Origin: Candidatus Poribacteria bacterium
Lineage (GTDB): Bacteria; Poribacteria; WGA-4E; PCPOR2b
NCBI GenBank assembly: GCA_028819845.1
Contig: JAPPKS010000034.1
Location: 225,582-289,581, forward strand
Reading direction: 5' to 3'
DNA: 64,000 nt
Positions 17,112 to 25,543 of this stretch are shown here, piece after piece (the stretch's first letter is position 1; every line of letters begins with the position of its first letter). The position numbers and the translations under genes are program-made. The notes under the pieces were generated by a model. It made no database searches. It had not been told where the DNA came from and saw nothing but the letters and a program-made list of their open reading frames with translations.

Positions 17112-17298
17112 GAGCGCATGTCACTTAGGGATACAATCCTTCGGTGTACAGGCGCTGATGGAGCAGCGCAGAAACACAAATGGTCTTTGCGCTTCTGCCA
17201 TTGCCGTATGCAAAAAAGCACGCTCGGCATGCGCCATCAATAATTTATTTGGTTATGGGAAAAGCCCGCGAGTGCCGCCAAGCGAAGCGGGCTTTTTT
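17112..17298 (+). ncRNA. structured small RNA of unassigned family, about 187 nt
   Basis: A free-standing transcription unit: a consensus-like promoter, about 187 nt, and an intrinsic terminator with a 10-bp stem. Inside, GCGCATG (17114-17120) pairs with CATGCGC (17228-17234), closing a domain that holds a hairpin GCGCTG/CAGCGC (17152-17157/17164-17169), a possible AATGG/CCATT stem (17179-17183/17198-17202), and TGCCG/CGGCA (17202-17206/17225-17229) around TGC-AAAAAA-GCA. I see no 4.5S, tmRNA, RNase P or 6S signature. The only long + strand frame is an 79-codon ORF without a ribosome binding site that crosses the terminator, so it is not credible. The neighbouring genes are on the minus strand and convergent, so it is not their leader. 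Confidence 0.6.
17260..17298 (+). terminator. intrinsic terminator of the RNA gene
   Basis: AAAAGCCCGC (17260-17269) pairs perfectly with GCGGGCTTTT (17287-17296), followed by more T's. On the minus strand the flanking A-run gives a shorter T-tract, so it may also serve the convergent gene at 17363. Confidence 0.85.
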
Positions 17299-17362
17299 CT
17301 TGTGTTGTACGACTAAAACTATAACATTAACCGTCAATCGAAACAATGACTTTATTTACGGA

Positions 17363-18367
17363 TTATTTTACCTTTTTGCGTTCGATTCTGGCTTTATTTT
17401 CGTGTTCAAAAAGCCGCCTTCTGCATCTGTTGGAACACCAGATTTTATCGGGACCACGTTGGTATTTTACACGGAAGATATTTTGACAAGCGGAACGTTT
17501 CTTTGTAGAGTCTGCGCGACAGCGCTTGAACTTCAATTGATTGTTGATAGCCGCCAAGAGTTCTAAGTAGGCTTGGCAGAGAATTCGGTCTGATGGTGGG
17601 GTGTTAGGCTCAATCGTATTTACTATTTCTGGGCTGAACTGGTTGAGCGGAATAGTTCCATCTTCAGACTGTCTGAACAACCAAGCACCGCCGGTTCTGG
17701 GTAAATCGAGGTATACACTCACGCATCCATCGGGCGGGGGTTCAGTTCTATCAATTGAGTTAAGCCGTATCATGGGAGGGCGGAAGTTAGGAGGGCTTTC
17801 TGCGGGTTTTAAGGTGCCACCCTGGCTCGGCACCATGAACACAGGATTTTTGAACGCTAACTGAATACTAAAATGGACTAGTTGGCTAATTTTAGAATCC
17901 AACCATAGTAGATTGTCACGGCGAAAATCCCTGTAGCGGTCGCCTTCGGTGACACTTTCTACCAGCCCACATATATGCTGGTAGCTATTCTGAAAGGCAT
18001 CGAAATCGTCGCTGTTCCACCATTCTTCCTCACTTGGTTGATAAATTCCACTTTCGTCCTGAACACCATAACCCATCATGTCGTCGTGTATAATAAACCC
18101 ATCGGGAAAACTAAAACCCGGCGGTCGGTCATTATCATGACCTACCGGCTCACTTAGGTTGGTTGGGGGAAATTCATAAAAAAGCCATACTACGTGAGCC
18201 AAACTCTTTTTTTGCTCTGACGAAAGGGCAGCTACCGGAAGATGTAAATTGTAGAGCGCGGCGAGAAAGCTATCTCCCTGCTTTTTTCGTTCGTTCGCGT
18301 AATGTTGGGCAAATACCTTTTGCACGTCGTCGTAAATTTTTTTGTCGCTTTTGTTGTCTTTACTCAT
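17363..18367 (-). CDS. hypothetical protein with C-terminal CGNR-like zinc finger
   Basis: A 334-residue protein, not recognised as a whole. The last ~65 residues contain C-x(9)-C (KRCRADSTKKRSAC, then QNIF) and, after RGPDKIW, C-x3-C (CSNRC), followed by a basic helix; this resembles the CGNR zinc finger seen at the C-terminus of some bacterial regulators. The N-terminal 250 residues are Trp/Asp-rich and appear globular, with no signal peptide or membrane segment. AGAGA precedes the ATG. It sits among defence-type and mobile genes and is followed on the opposite strand by the RNA gene terminator. A DNA- or RNA-binding role is inferred only from the zinc finger. Confidence 0.6.
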   Translation of the reverse strand: MSKDNKSDKKIYDDVQKVFAQHYANERKKQGDSFLAALYNLHLPVAALSSEQKKSLAHVVWLFYEFPPTNLSEPVGHDNDRPPGFSFPDGFIIHDDMMGYGVQDESGIYQPSEEEWWNSDDFDAFQNSYQHICGLVESVTEGDRYRDFRRDNLLWLDSKISQLVHFSIQLAFKNPVFMVPSQGGTLKPAESPPNFRPPMIRLNSIDRTEPPPDGCVSVYLDLPRTGGAWLFRQSEDGTIPLNQFSPEIVNTIEPNTPPSDRILCQAYLELLAAINNQLKFKRCRADSTKKRSACQNIFRVKYQRGPDKIWCSNRCRRRLFEHENKARIERKKVK

Positions 18368-18690
18368 GTCTCTCTGTCGACAAGTGGATAACTATTGGTT
18401 GACTAGCAATGCCCGACGCAAGGCTTACAGCCGGATCGGCTACATTGTGATTCTCCGCAAATTGAACCATAATATGGTAATTCACAACTTCCTCTTAGTG
18501 CAAGGCGCACACGCTTACTGCGGTGTTCCTACCGTTCATGACCGTTTTGATTTCGATAAATTCGAAGGCTCTCAAACTCTGGTGAAAGTTAATTGATTTA
18601 ATTTCATCAGACTGAAATTTTTGGCGGTGGCAGCTATTGCCGGCACCGCCTTTTTTCGCATAATTGATCATTCGTGCTGCGTCCATTTTA
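18368..18690. other. intergenic stretch without recognised features
   Basis: It lies upstream of the CGNR-like gene and downstream of the 46-residue gene, both on the minus strand. I see no convincing ORF, repeat or RNA structure here. Confidence 0.4.
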
Positions 18691-18831
18691 CTATTTCGCC
18701 GGTCGCTTAATCGTTTGCACGATGGCTGTGGCTTTTCGCTTCTGCGCAGTTTTGACGGGAATGAACCGTCCCGTTTTGGCATCGCGCCCGACCTTAATGG
18801 TTGCCACATTTTGCTTCTTCGGTCTGCGCAC
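18691..18831 (-). CDS. small conserved basic protein (GRDAKTGRF-type), unknown function
   Basis: A 46-residue protein. The start is GTG at 18831, chosen because a full Shine-Dalgarno sequence (AAAGGAGGT) lies 6 nt upstream; an upstream ATG at 18879 would place that SD inside the coding region. The sequence has the motif KVGRDAKTGRFIPVKTAQ followed by TAIVQTIKRP, which matches a recurrent family of very short bacterial proteins with GRDAKTGRF-I/V-P-V cores. Highly basic; no function known to me. It is unusual in having the best ribosome binding site of the region. A larger overlapping frame (18495-18809, same strand) was rejected. Confidence 0.7.
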   Translation of the reverse strand: MRRPKKQNVATIKVGRDAKTGRFIPVKTAQKRKATAIVQTIKRPAK

Positions 18832-19055
18832 TGTTGCCACCTCCTTTCTATCAGCAGAAATTATACGATTAGTCAACAATGTTTGTCAACTCATTCCATT
18901 TAATATTTTCTTAAACCCAACATATAGTAGGTAACCCTTATTTGCTAATAGTGTGAACGAAGGAATCACGACTATTCAAGATTCGGGAGAAGTGTCAAAT
19001 AGAAGTCACTCCGCCTCTCAACTCGGCTGGTTTTCTAAATCGCCTGATTAGATGG

Positions 19056-20159
19056 TCATTGGGAATAAATGACGTCGTGTATAGCAGGCCAACATTGTCC
19101 AATTGCGTGTCTATCTCTGCCAATTGTTTGCTCGCTAGCCCCCAACGCTTTTGCAATCTCAACGGAGGTCGGAGTTGGCGTGTGCGCCAACATTTCTAGG
19201 ATTTTAAATCGGCGCGCTCCAATCTTCGAATGGCGATGTAAAATCCCTTCAATCTCCTGCCGGTTGGCTGAGAGAAGGTGGACAAACTCATCGTCCATTA
19301 TTCCTAAGTCGGGGGACTCCAATGAGTCATCGGGAATTATATCAGCATACTCCCTATCTCCATCAAATGAAACGTGTTCAAACTTACCGCCCTTGCGTCG
19401 TATGTCTTTCGCTCGGTCATGGATTGCTTTTGGAGTTGCGCCAATTTTCGTCAATTGTGTGTGCCGCGGTAGTGCGGCCAGCTTTGCCAACCAATCATGC
19501 ATTGGATCACGAGGATCTATTCCCTCTAGTCCTTTGGTGACCTCCTCGCTGATATTCCTGATGTTTTGATATGCATCAGTTCGGTGCTTCTGTGTAATTT
19601 CTGGTAAATCAACTAACAAAGCAAACATGTGCTTATTGATTTTCTTTTCCGCCTGACGTCGCTTTAGTTCATTCCAACAGCATTCCACAAAGAGATATTG
19701 TTTGAAGCGTTCCACCAACGATCGTCCAATCTGAACGAAATCTTTATTGGTGAGCGGAAGCCAAAGTCGAGAAGTTTTTGCCCAACCGATGCGGTGTGGA
19801 TTGAGTATGTCTCCACACACCACGGAAGAGATTGTGCTGACGTTGTTATTAACAAAATCACGGAACTCAGCATTGTTGGTCATATCGAACCATATCCGTC
19901 TGACTAAACAGTGAAGGTATAGCTCCGCGACATCTAAATCGCTCACGTCAGGAAGCTGGAGATTTAGCGCGACTTGTGCCGCTCGACTCTTCATGGATTC
20001 GTCTATATACTGACTGTGTAGAATAAGAAAGATTTCGTTTGCGATGATGCCACCCATTTCAGGTAAAACAACTGCCCAGTATTTATCAATACCTTCGCCC
20101 GCCGAGTCGTCTTCTGCAAACTGCCGAAAACATTCGACTATTTCTTCTATCATATTCAT
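19056..20159 (-). CDS. hypothetical protein with C-terminal HTH, unknown function
   Basis: A 367-residue soluble protein. The C-terminal ~60 residues (GARRFKILEMLAHTPTPTSVEIAKALGASEQTIGRDRHAI) form a winged or sigma-4-like helix-turn-helix. The N-terminal part is mostly helical with no motif I recognise; the middle contains KATPKAIHDRAKDIRRKGG-like basic residues. AGAGGT lies before the ATG. It stands alone between the small GRDAKTGRF gene and the RelE/XRE pair, within the accessory island. It could be a transcription factor or the regulator of a defence module; nothing in the sequence decides this. Confidence 0.55.
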   Translation of the reverse strand: MNMIEEIVECFRQFAEDDSAGEGIDKYWAVVLPEMGGIIANEIFLILHSQYIDESMKSRAAQVALNLQLPDVSDLDVAELYLHCLVRRIWFDMTNNAEFRDFVNNNVSTISSVVCGDILNPHRIGWAKTSRLWLPLTNKDFVQIGRSLVERFKQYLFVECCWNELKRRQAEKKINKHMFALLVDLPEITQKHRTDAYQNIRNISEEVTKGLEGIDPRDPMHDWLAKLAALPRHTQLTKIGATPKAIHDRAKDIRRKGGKFEHVSFDGDREYADIIPDDSLESPDLGIMDDEFVHLLSANRQEIEGILHRHSKIGARRFKILEMLAHTPTPTSVEIAKALGASEQTIGRDRHAIGQCWPAIHDVIYSQ

Positions 20160-20415
20160 TATGTTTACCTCTCGTTACTGGTTTAATTTAGATGCTGGCA
20201 TGTCCCTTTGACACGGCCGCTTCTGTACCTATACCGATTCAGAAGCCTCCAAAATTCCATCCCTTGGTGTTTTTTTCATTTTTTTTCAAAAATCCCCGTT
20301 GCTACGAAATCTAGGTCTAATATTGCAACTCATTCAAAGGCAAGTACCGTAATTCCGCGATTGAAATTGCCAGGGCATCATAATTAGTCTGTACCTAAAT
20401 TTCGCTCTTTGCGCA

Positions 20416-20775
20416 TCATGAAATCAAATTAAGGTCAACGTCAAGCGCTGCAGCGATTGTCTTCAAAGTTTTAATGGAACCGGTCTTGCGCCCGGTTTCA
20501 ATCTCTGCTAAATATGCGCGCTGAATCCCGCACTTATCAGCGAGTTGCTGCTGCGTGAGTCCCCGATAGTCTCGATAAACCCGTATTGGACTCTCCTCAT
20601 TTAGAATCAGCCGGTTAATCACTTCACTCGGGTAGGTTTCCTCGCCAGCGTCTTTTGCTTCACGGAACTCTCTAATGTCTCTCAGCATCTCCGCATCTTC
20701 TAAGAGCTGATCGTACTGTACTCTCGGTACAAGGACATATTCCACTCCTTGTCTTTCGACGGTCTCAACATTCAT
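20416..20775 (-). CDS. XRE-family antitoxin of a RelE/XRE toxin-antitoxin pair
   Basis: A 119-residue protein. The N-terminal ~60 residues (VEYVLVPRVQYDQLLEDAEMLRDIREFREAKDAGEETYPSEVINRLILNEESP) are the toxin-binding arm typical of antitoxins linked to RelE. The C-terminal HTH reads RVYRDYRGLTQQQLADKCGIQRAYLAEIETGRKTGSIKTLKTIAAAL. It overlaps the toxin stop by 4 nt (ATGA), and the toxin is first in the operon. It is expected to repress its own promoter upstream of the toxin gene and neutralise RelE. Confidence 0.92.
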   Translation of the reverse strand: MNVETVERQGVEYVLVPRVQYDQLLEDAEMLRDIREFREAKDAGEETYPSEVINRLILNEESPIRVYRDYRGLTQQQLADKCGIQRAYLAEIETGRKTGSIKTLKTIAAALDVDLNLIS

Positions 20776-21029
20776 TGATACACGCCTCCTCTTGGTCCGA
20801 TTTTGATAATTTCGATGACGAGGTTATTGTCCCGAATCTCATATAACACGCGACAATCACCTACTCTGAGCCGGTATCCTCGTTCACCCTTTAAACGCGT
20901 TACATTTTTGTTCGGCGCATAAGGCGACTCAGCAAGTTGGTCAATCTTACGAACAACGGTCTTAGCGATGTTCCGCGGCATACGCTGGAGCATCTTTGCT
21001 GCGCCTGCTCGATAGCGAACCGTATACAT
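20772..21029 (-). CDS. RelE/ParE-family toxin
   Basis: An 85-residue protein with the RelE superfamily pattern: YRAGAAKMLQRMPRNIAKTVVRKIDQLAESPY, VTRLKGERGYRLRVGDCRVLYEI and the final beta strand. RLRVGDCRVLYEI is the hallmark of ribosome-dependent mRNA endonucleases such as RelE. It is first in a two-gene operon with the XRE antitoxin. The toxin-first order is common for this subfamily. It appears complete. Confidence 0.92.
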   Translation of the reverse strand: MYTVRYRAGAAKMLQRMPRNIAKTVVRKIDQLAESPYAPNKNVTRLKGERGYRLRVGDCRVLYEIRDNNLVIEIIKIGPRGGVYQ

Positions 21030-21177
21030 GATTTCCTATATTGTAGCTTAAAGCAACACAATTATCAAGTGCCTTTTTGGGCAACCGTTGAACCGACAAT
21101 TGGGTATAGGTCTAGGTTGGACTTTAGGCGGGAAATTGAGCGGGAAAGGCGGACGTTGGTTAGGAGACACCGAGTTT

Positions 21178-21459
21178 TTGTAGGTTGGGTTAAGCGGATT
21201 AAATGAAAGACGCGAAAAATGCCCAATGGATATCGGTATATTAATTTGTGCTGAAATTGTTAAGGTGTAGCGAACCCAACGCTTTTGGGACGTTTGGATA
21301 GGCTAGTGATAGCGTCAATACGATGATGATTTAATCCATGAAAAACGGCGGAGTTTTCGCGTAAATGGGACGGATTTTTCGTTTGGTAGTCGTTTTGGTT
21401 GCCGGTCAAGACTATCGCCCTCCCTATTCGGTCGGTTGATCGCTCTACCCAACCTACAA
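21178..21459. mobile_element. MITE-like element, 282 bp, 13-bp perfect terminal inverted repeats
   Basis: TTGTAGGTTGGGT at 21178-21190 and its exact reverse complement at 21447-21459. The interior carries no credible ORF. A 305-bp relative at 22809-23113 has the same order of internal motifs (AAGCGGATTAAATGAAAGACG, CCCAATGGATATCGG, AACCCAACGCTTTTGGGACG, CGCGTAAATGGGACGG). It fills most of the 21030-21465 gap. A truncated AGGAGACACCGAGTTTTTG just upstream is a fragment of the ~409-bp repeat head. Confidence 0.75.
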
Positions 21460-21465
21460 GAACTG

Positions 21466-22212
21466 TCAGTATTGTGCTTTCAGCTTTCCCCACATCGTGG
21501 TTACATGCTCTGCCAATGGATTAACTCCCAAAAAGCCAGGCCCGCCATTCGGCACATCGGGGCCGGTCACGATAAAATCATCCAACCAGACGGTACACCT
21601 TCCAAAAAATAACAGGTCAATCGTACCCATCGACACTGAATCATCTTCTGCGAATAATATAACATCGCCCATCGAAAAAGTGTATTGGTTTCCTTCGCGT
21701 GCAATCCTCAACGTGTACCAGACCTTTTCTTCGAATGCAAAGCTGTCTATTGCAGCGGTCTGTGGAAAAAAGGCGTCCCCCTCCTGCTCGAAGCAATCAA
21801 TTGTAACATCCATAATGTTAATTTTGGGTTCCCCTTGGGGATACCACGAAAATTGCATAATCCCGTCGGTATTCCACGTTTCTTCGTTAAATGAAGAATA
21901 ATCAATAGTCAAAAAACCCTGCCGTAGGTCTCGGAGGTTTCTAACCATAAACTTCAACTGGAGCGAAAAGTCTTGGATTTTCCCTAATCCCCTATTCTCC
22001 ATATGACAAAATGCTTGTTCAACTATCCCTCTATAATAGAAGTGTCCACCAACAACACCTGTGCTAAACTCGTGATTTCTTCGACCGCCCCCCCAATCTC
22101 TAAGGGTTCGGTCACTGAAATCGTCAATCCACGTCCCGGCGATACACATTCGTCCAAACACAACGACGGTTACCAAGAGAACAATCATGAATCGGAAAAG
22201 TTTGATTGGCAT
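21466..22212 (-). CDS. secreted ConA-like-fold protein (paralogue 1), unknown function
   Basis: A 248-residue protein with a signal peptide (MPIKLFRFMIVLLVTVVVFGRMCIAGT). The mature part (WIDDFSDRTLRDW..., FSLQLKFMVRNLRD, WYTLRIAREGNQYTFSMGDVILFAEDD, VWLDDFIVTGPDVPNGG) looks like a concanavalin-like jellyroll, as in LamG or DUF1080-type domains. It is about 60-70% identical by eye to the gene at 23260-24057. The extreme C-terminus (VTTMWGKLKAQY) matches the ends of the three LamG proteins at 53-56 kb. A glycan-binding role is an inference. It lies between a MITE and the repeat array. Confidence 0.7.
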   Translation of the reverse strand: MPIKLFRFMIVLLVTVVVFGRMCIAGTWIDDFSDRTLRDWGGGRRNHEFSTGVVGGHFYYRGIVEQAFCHMENRGLGKIQDFSLQLKFMVRNLRDLRQGFLTIDYSSFNEETWNTDGIMQFSWYPQGEPKINIMDVTIDCFEQEGDAFFPQTAAIDSFAFEEKVWYTLRIAREGNQYTFSMGDVILFAEDDSVSMGTIDLLFFGRCTVWLDDFIVTGPDVPNGGPGFLGVNPLAEHVTTMWGKLKAQY

Positions 22213-22315
22213 TGTATTTCAACTCCTGTCGAAAGGGTTACGATTTCGTCTGAGTCATAGTTCAGGTTGAATTCACGTTAGAATCCAATAAATCCGAGAA
22301 TCGGACTGCGATTAG

Positions 22316-23132
22316 GATTAGGAGAAACCGGGTTTTGAAGAAAAAACTCGGTTTCAAATGAGTGCCGCGATTCGGAGATCGCTCCTACAGGATACGGGCG
22401 CCGAAGACTATTGCGCCCTATTCGATCGCTTGATTGCGCGGTTGCGGTGTATGGTTAGTGTGGTTTTACAGAAGATTACGGCACACGGAGTGTGCCTACT
22501 ACTTTGCGGGGCAAGATTCCCCGCCTACAATAGTGGAGAGGCTGACAATGCCATTCGATGGCTTATGGATCGGCGAATTTCAACCTGAAGTGCGAAAAGC
22601 GATGGGTTACGCTCTGTTCATCAGATCTTGGACGTCGTTAGACTTCTAGAGCAAAACGTGAAATTGTACATCATTTGGTGAAATACGCTCAACCCAACCT
22701 ACAAGAACTTGTCCACAAACTAAGATTAGGAGAAACCGAGTTTTGAAGAAAAAACTCGGTTTTAAATGAGTACCGCGATTCGGAGATCGCTCCTACAGGA
22801 TACAGTTTTTGTAGGTTGGGTTAAGCGGATTAAATGAAAGACGCGAAAAATGCCCAATGGATATCGGTATTTTAATAAGTGCTGAAATTGTTAAGGTTTA
22901 GTGAACCCAACGCTTTTGGGACGTTTGGTGCGGCGAGGGTCAAGGTCAATACGATGATAATTGGTACAATGAAAAACGGCGGAGTTTTCGCGTAAATGGG
23001 ACGGATTTTTCGTTTGGTAGGCGTCTTGGTTGCCGATTAAGACTATCGCCTTCGCTATTCACTCAGTTGATCCCTCCCTATTCGGTCGGTTGATCGCTCA
23101 ACCCAACCTACAAGAACTTGACCACAAACTAA
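22316..23132. repeat. ~409-bp repeat units, first array (two units)
   Basis: Units start at 22316, 22724 and 23133 with GATTAGGAGAAACCG, giving spacings of 408 and 409 bp. Each begins with the GAAACCGAGTTTT...AAAACTCGGTTTC hairpin and ends with AACCCAACCTACAAGAACTTG. Unit 1 contains a hairpin-tail repeat (GGGGCAAGATTCCCC). Unit 2 instead carries a MITE-like element of 305 bp. The array occupies most of 22213-23259. The short ORFs inside it are copies of one another and not considered genes. Confidence 0.85.
22809..23113. mobile_element. MITE-like element, 305 bp, nested in repeat unit 2
   Basis: TTGTAGGTTGGGTT (22809-22822) and its exact reverse complement (23100-23113) are 14-bp perfect termini. 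The interior matches the 21178-21459 copy with some extra sequence. It has replaced the usual interior of a 409-bp unit without changing the unit length noticeably. Confidence 0.75.
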
Positions 23133-23259
23133 GATTAGGAGAAACCGAGTTTTGAAGAAAAAACTCGGTTTTAAATTGCACAAGGAGACTTTCGCCTTCG
23201 CTATCCGCTCGATTAATATCCCTTGGAAAAAGGGAGAATATTCGGGAGAACGGTTTCAG

Positions 23260-24057
23260 TCAGTTCTGTGCTTTCAGCTTTCCCCACATCGTGGTTACTC
23301 CCTCTGCCAATGGATTCACTCCCAAAAAGCCGGGGCCTCCATTCGGAACATCGGGGCCCGTCACGGTAAAATCATCCAACCAGATGGTAAACCATCCATT
23401 AAATGTCAGCTCAATGGTACCAATTGGCACTGTATCATCTTCTGCGAATAGAATAACATCGCCCATCGAAAAAGTGTATTGGTTTCCTTCGCGTGCAATC
23501 CTCAACGTGTACCAGACCTTTTCTTCGTATGTGAAGTTATCTTTTGCAGCGAGATCTGCCATCCAGCCTTGCCCCAATTCTGGCTGATCTTCCGGCACTC
23601 TCAGCGCGTAGCGATCAATCGTAATAAATGAAGCGTTGGGTTTGCCTTCGGGATCGGGATACCACAAAAAGCTCATAATCCCGTCGAAATCACCCTTTTC
23701 TTCGTTAAATAAAGAATATTCAATAATCCAAGAACTCTCCAGGCTGTCTCGGATGTTTCTAAACATAAACTTCAACTCGAGCGAAAAATCTTGGATTTTC
23801 CCTAATCCCCAATTCTTCAAATGATGACTTGTTCGTTGTTTTTTCCCTTCATAATGGAAGTGTCCATCAACAACACCTGCGTTAACCCCGTCATTTATTC
23901 GACCGCCCCCAAAATGTTGCGCCCCCCGAGGAGGCCCCCAATCTGGAAGGTTTCGGTCACTGAAATCGTCTATCCAGGTACCGGCGATACACATTCGTCC
24001 AAACACAGCGACGGTTACAAAGAGAACAATCATGAATCGGAAAGTTCTGATTGGCAT
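23260..24057 (-). CDS. secreted ConA-like-fold protein (paralogue 2), unknown function
   Basis: A 265-residue paralogue of 21466-22212, with the same signal peptide (MPIRTFRFMIVLFVTVAVFGRMCIAGT) and the same conserved blocks (WIDDFSDRNLPDWG, WYTLRIAREGNQYTFSMGDVILFAEDD, DDFTVTGPDVPNGGPGFLGVNPLAEGVTTMWGKLKAQN). It has an insertion in the middle relative to paralogue 1. It is flanked on both sides by the 409-bp repeats, so duplication through the repeats is plausible. No enzymatic residues were recognised. Confidence 0.7.
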   Translation of the reverse strand: MPIRTFRFMIVLFVTVAVFGRMCIAGTWIDDFSDRNLPDWGPPRGAQHFGGGRINDGVNAGVVDGHFHYEGKKQRTSHHLKNWGLGKIQDFSLELKFMFRNIRDSLESSWIIEYSLFNEEKGDFDGIMSFLWYPDPEGKPNASFITIDRYALRVPEDQPELGQGWMADLAAKDNFTYEEKVWYTLRIAREGNQYTFSMGDVILFAEDDTVPIGTIELTFNGWFTIWLDDFTVTGPDVPNGGPGFLGVNPLAEGVTTMWGKLKAQN

Positions 24058-24181
24058 AGTATTTCAACTCCTGTCGAAAGGGTTACGATTTCGTCTGTGT
24101 CATTGTTCAGGTTGAAATCACGTTAGAATCTAATATATCCGAGAATTGGACTGGAATTAAAATCCCCGGTGTTGCTACATT

Positions 24182-25489
24182 GATTAGGAGAAACCGAGTT
24201 TTGAAGAAAAAAACTCGGTTTCAAATAAGTGCCGCGATTCGGAAATCGCTACTACAGGATACAGGCGCCGAAGACTATTGCGCCCTATTCGGTCGGTTGA
24301 TCGCGCGGTTGCGGTGTATAGGTAGTGTGATTTCGCAGAAGATTACGGCACACGGAGTGTGCCTACTACTTTGCGGGGCAAGATGCCCCGCCTACAATGG
24401 GGTAGAGGCTGACAATGCTCGTCGGCGCTTTGTGGATCGGGCAACTTCAACCTGAAGTGCGAAAAGCGTTGGGTTACGCTCTGTTCATCGGATCTTGGAC
24501 GTCGTTAGACATCTAGAGCAAAACGTGAAATTGTACATCATTTGGTGAAATCCGCTCAACCCAACCTACAAGAACTTGCCCACAAACTAAGACTAGGAGA
24601 AACCGAGTTTTGAAGAAAAAAAACTCGGTTTCAAATGAGTACCGCGATTCGGAGATCGCTCCTACAGGATACAGGAGCCGAAGACTATTGCGCCCTATTC
24701 GATCGCTTGATTACGCGGTTGCGGTGTATGGGTTGTGTGATTTCACAGCAGATTACGGCACACGGAGTGTGCCTACTACTTTGCGGGGCAAGATGCCCCG
24801 CCTACAATGGGGTAGAGGCTGACAATGCTCGTCGGCGCTTTGTGGATCGGGCAACTTCAACCTGAAGTGCGAAAAGCGTTGGGTTACGCTCTGTTCATCG
24901 GATCTTGGACGTCGTTAGACATCTAGAGCAAAACGTGAAATTGTACATCATTTGGTGAAATCCGCTCAACCCAACCTACAAGAACTTGCCCACAAACTAA
25001 GACTAGGAGAAACCGAGTTTTGAAGAAAAAACTCGGTTTTAAATGAGTACCGCGATTCGGAGATCGCTCTTACAGGATGCAGGCGCCGAAGTCTATTGCG
25101 CCCTATTCGATCGCTTGATTACGCGGTTGCGGAGTATGGTTAGTGTGATTTCACAGCAGATTACGGCACACGGAGTGTGCCTACTACTTTGCGGGGCAAG
25201 ATGCCCCGCCTACAATGGGGTAGAGGCTGACAATGCTCGTCGGCGCTTTGTGGATCGGGCAACTTCAACCTGAAGTGCGAAAAGCGTTGGGTTACGCTCT
25301 GTTCATCGGATCTTGGACGTCGTTAGACATCTAGAGCAAAACGTGAAATTGTACATCATTTGGTGAAATCCGCTCAACCCAACCTACAAGAACTTGCCCA
25401 CAAACTAAGACTAGGAGAAACCGAGTTTTGAAGAAAAAACTCGGTTTTAAATGAGTACCGCGATTCGGAGATCGCTCTTACGGTGTAAA
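24182..25489. repeat. ~409-bp repeat units, second array (three units plus partial)
   Basis: Heads at 24182, 24591, 25001 and 25409 give spacings of 409, 410 and 408 bp. Units contain, in order, the GAAACCGAGTTTT hairpin, GCGATTCGGAGATCGC (a second hairpin), a GGGGCAAGATGCCCC hairpin with a CCTACAATGG tail, and the terminal AACCCAACCTACAAG. The last unit is cut at about 25489. Copies are nearly identical, implying recent amplification or gene conversion. The array covers 24058-25543, which contains no credible gene. Confidence 0.88.
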
Positions 25490-25543
25490 GGCTGCTTCGC
25501 TGGGCAAGTCTTAAGCCAAATCCACACTTTGCTCTGTAAGGCA

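Noticed and set aside
17112..17298. 6S RNA, tmRNA or riboswitch identity for the RNA gene
   Set aside because: No end-to-end pairing with a central bubble as in 6S, no tRNA-like ends, and no downstream gene on that strand to regulate.
18495..18809. A 104-codon minus-strand ORF overlapping the 46-residue gene
   Set aside because: The overlapping smaller frame has the SD, the conserved GRDAKTGRF motif and the better start.
22358..25273. Four near-identical short ORFs of 76 codons (MSTAIRRSLLQDTGAED-type)
   Set aside because: They lie wholly inside the repeat units, have no ribosome binding site, and their similarity follows from the DNA repeat. Stem-loops across the frame argue against coding.
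22316..25489. A CRISPR-like array
   Set aside because: The ~409-bp units are nearly identical along their whole length, with no short repeats separated by unique spacers, and no cas genes are near.
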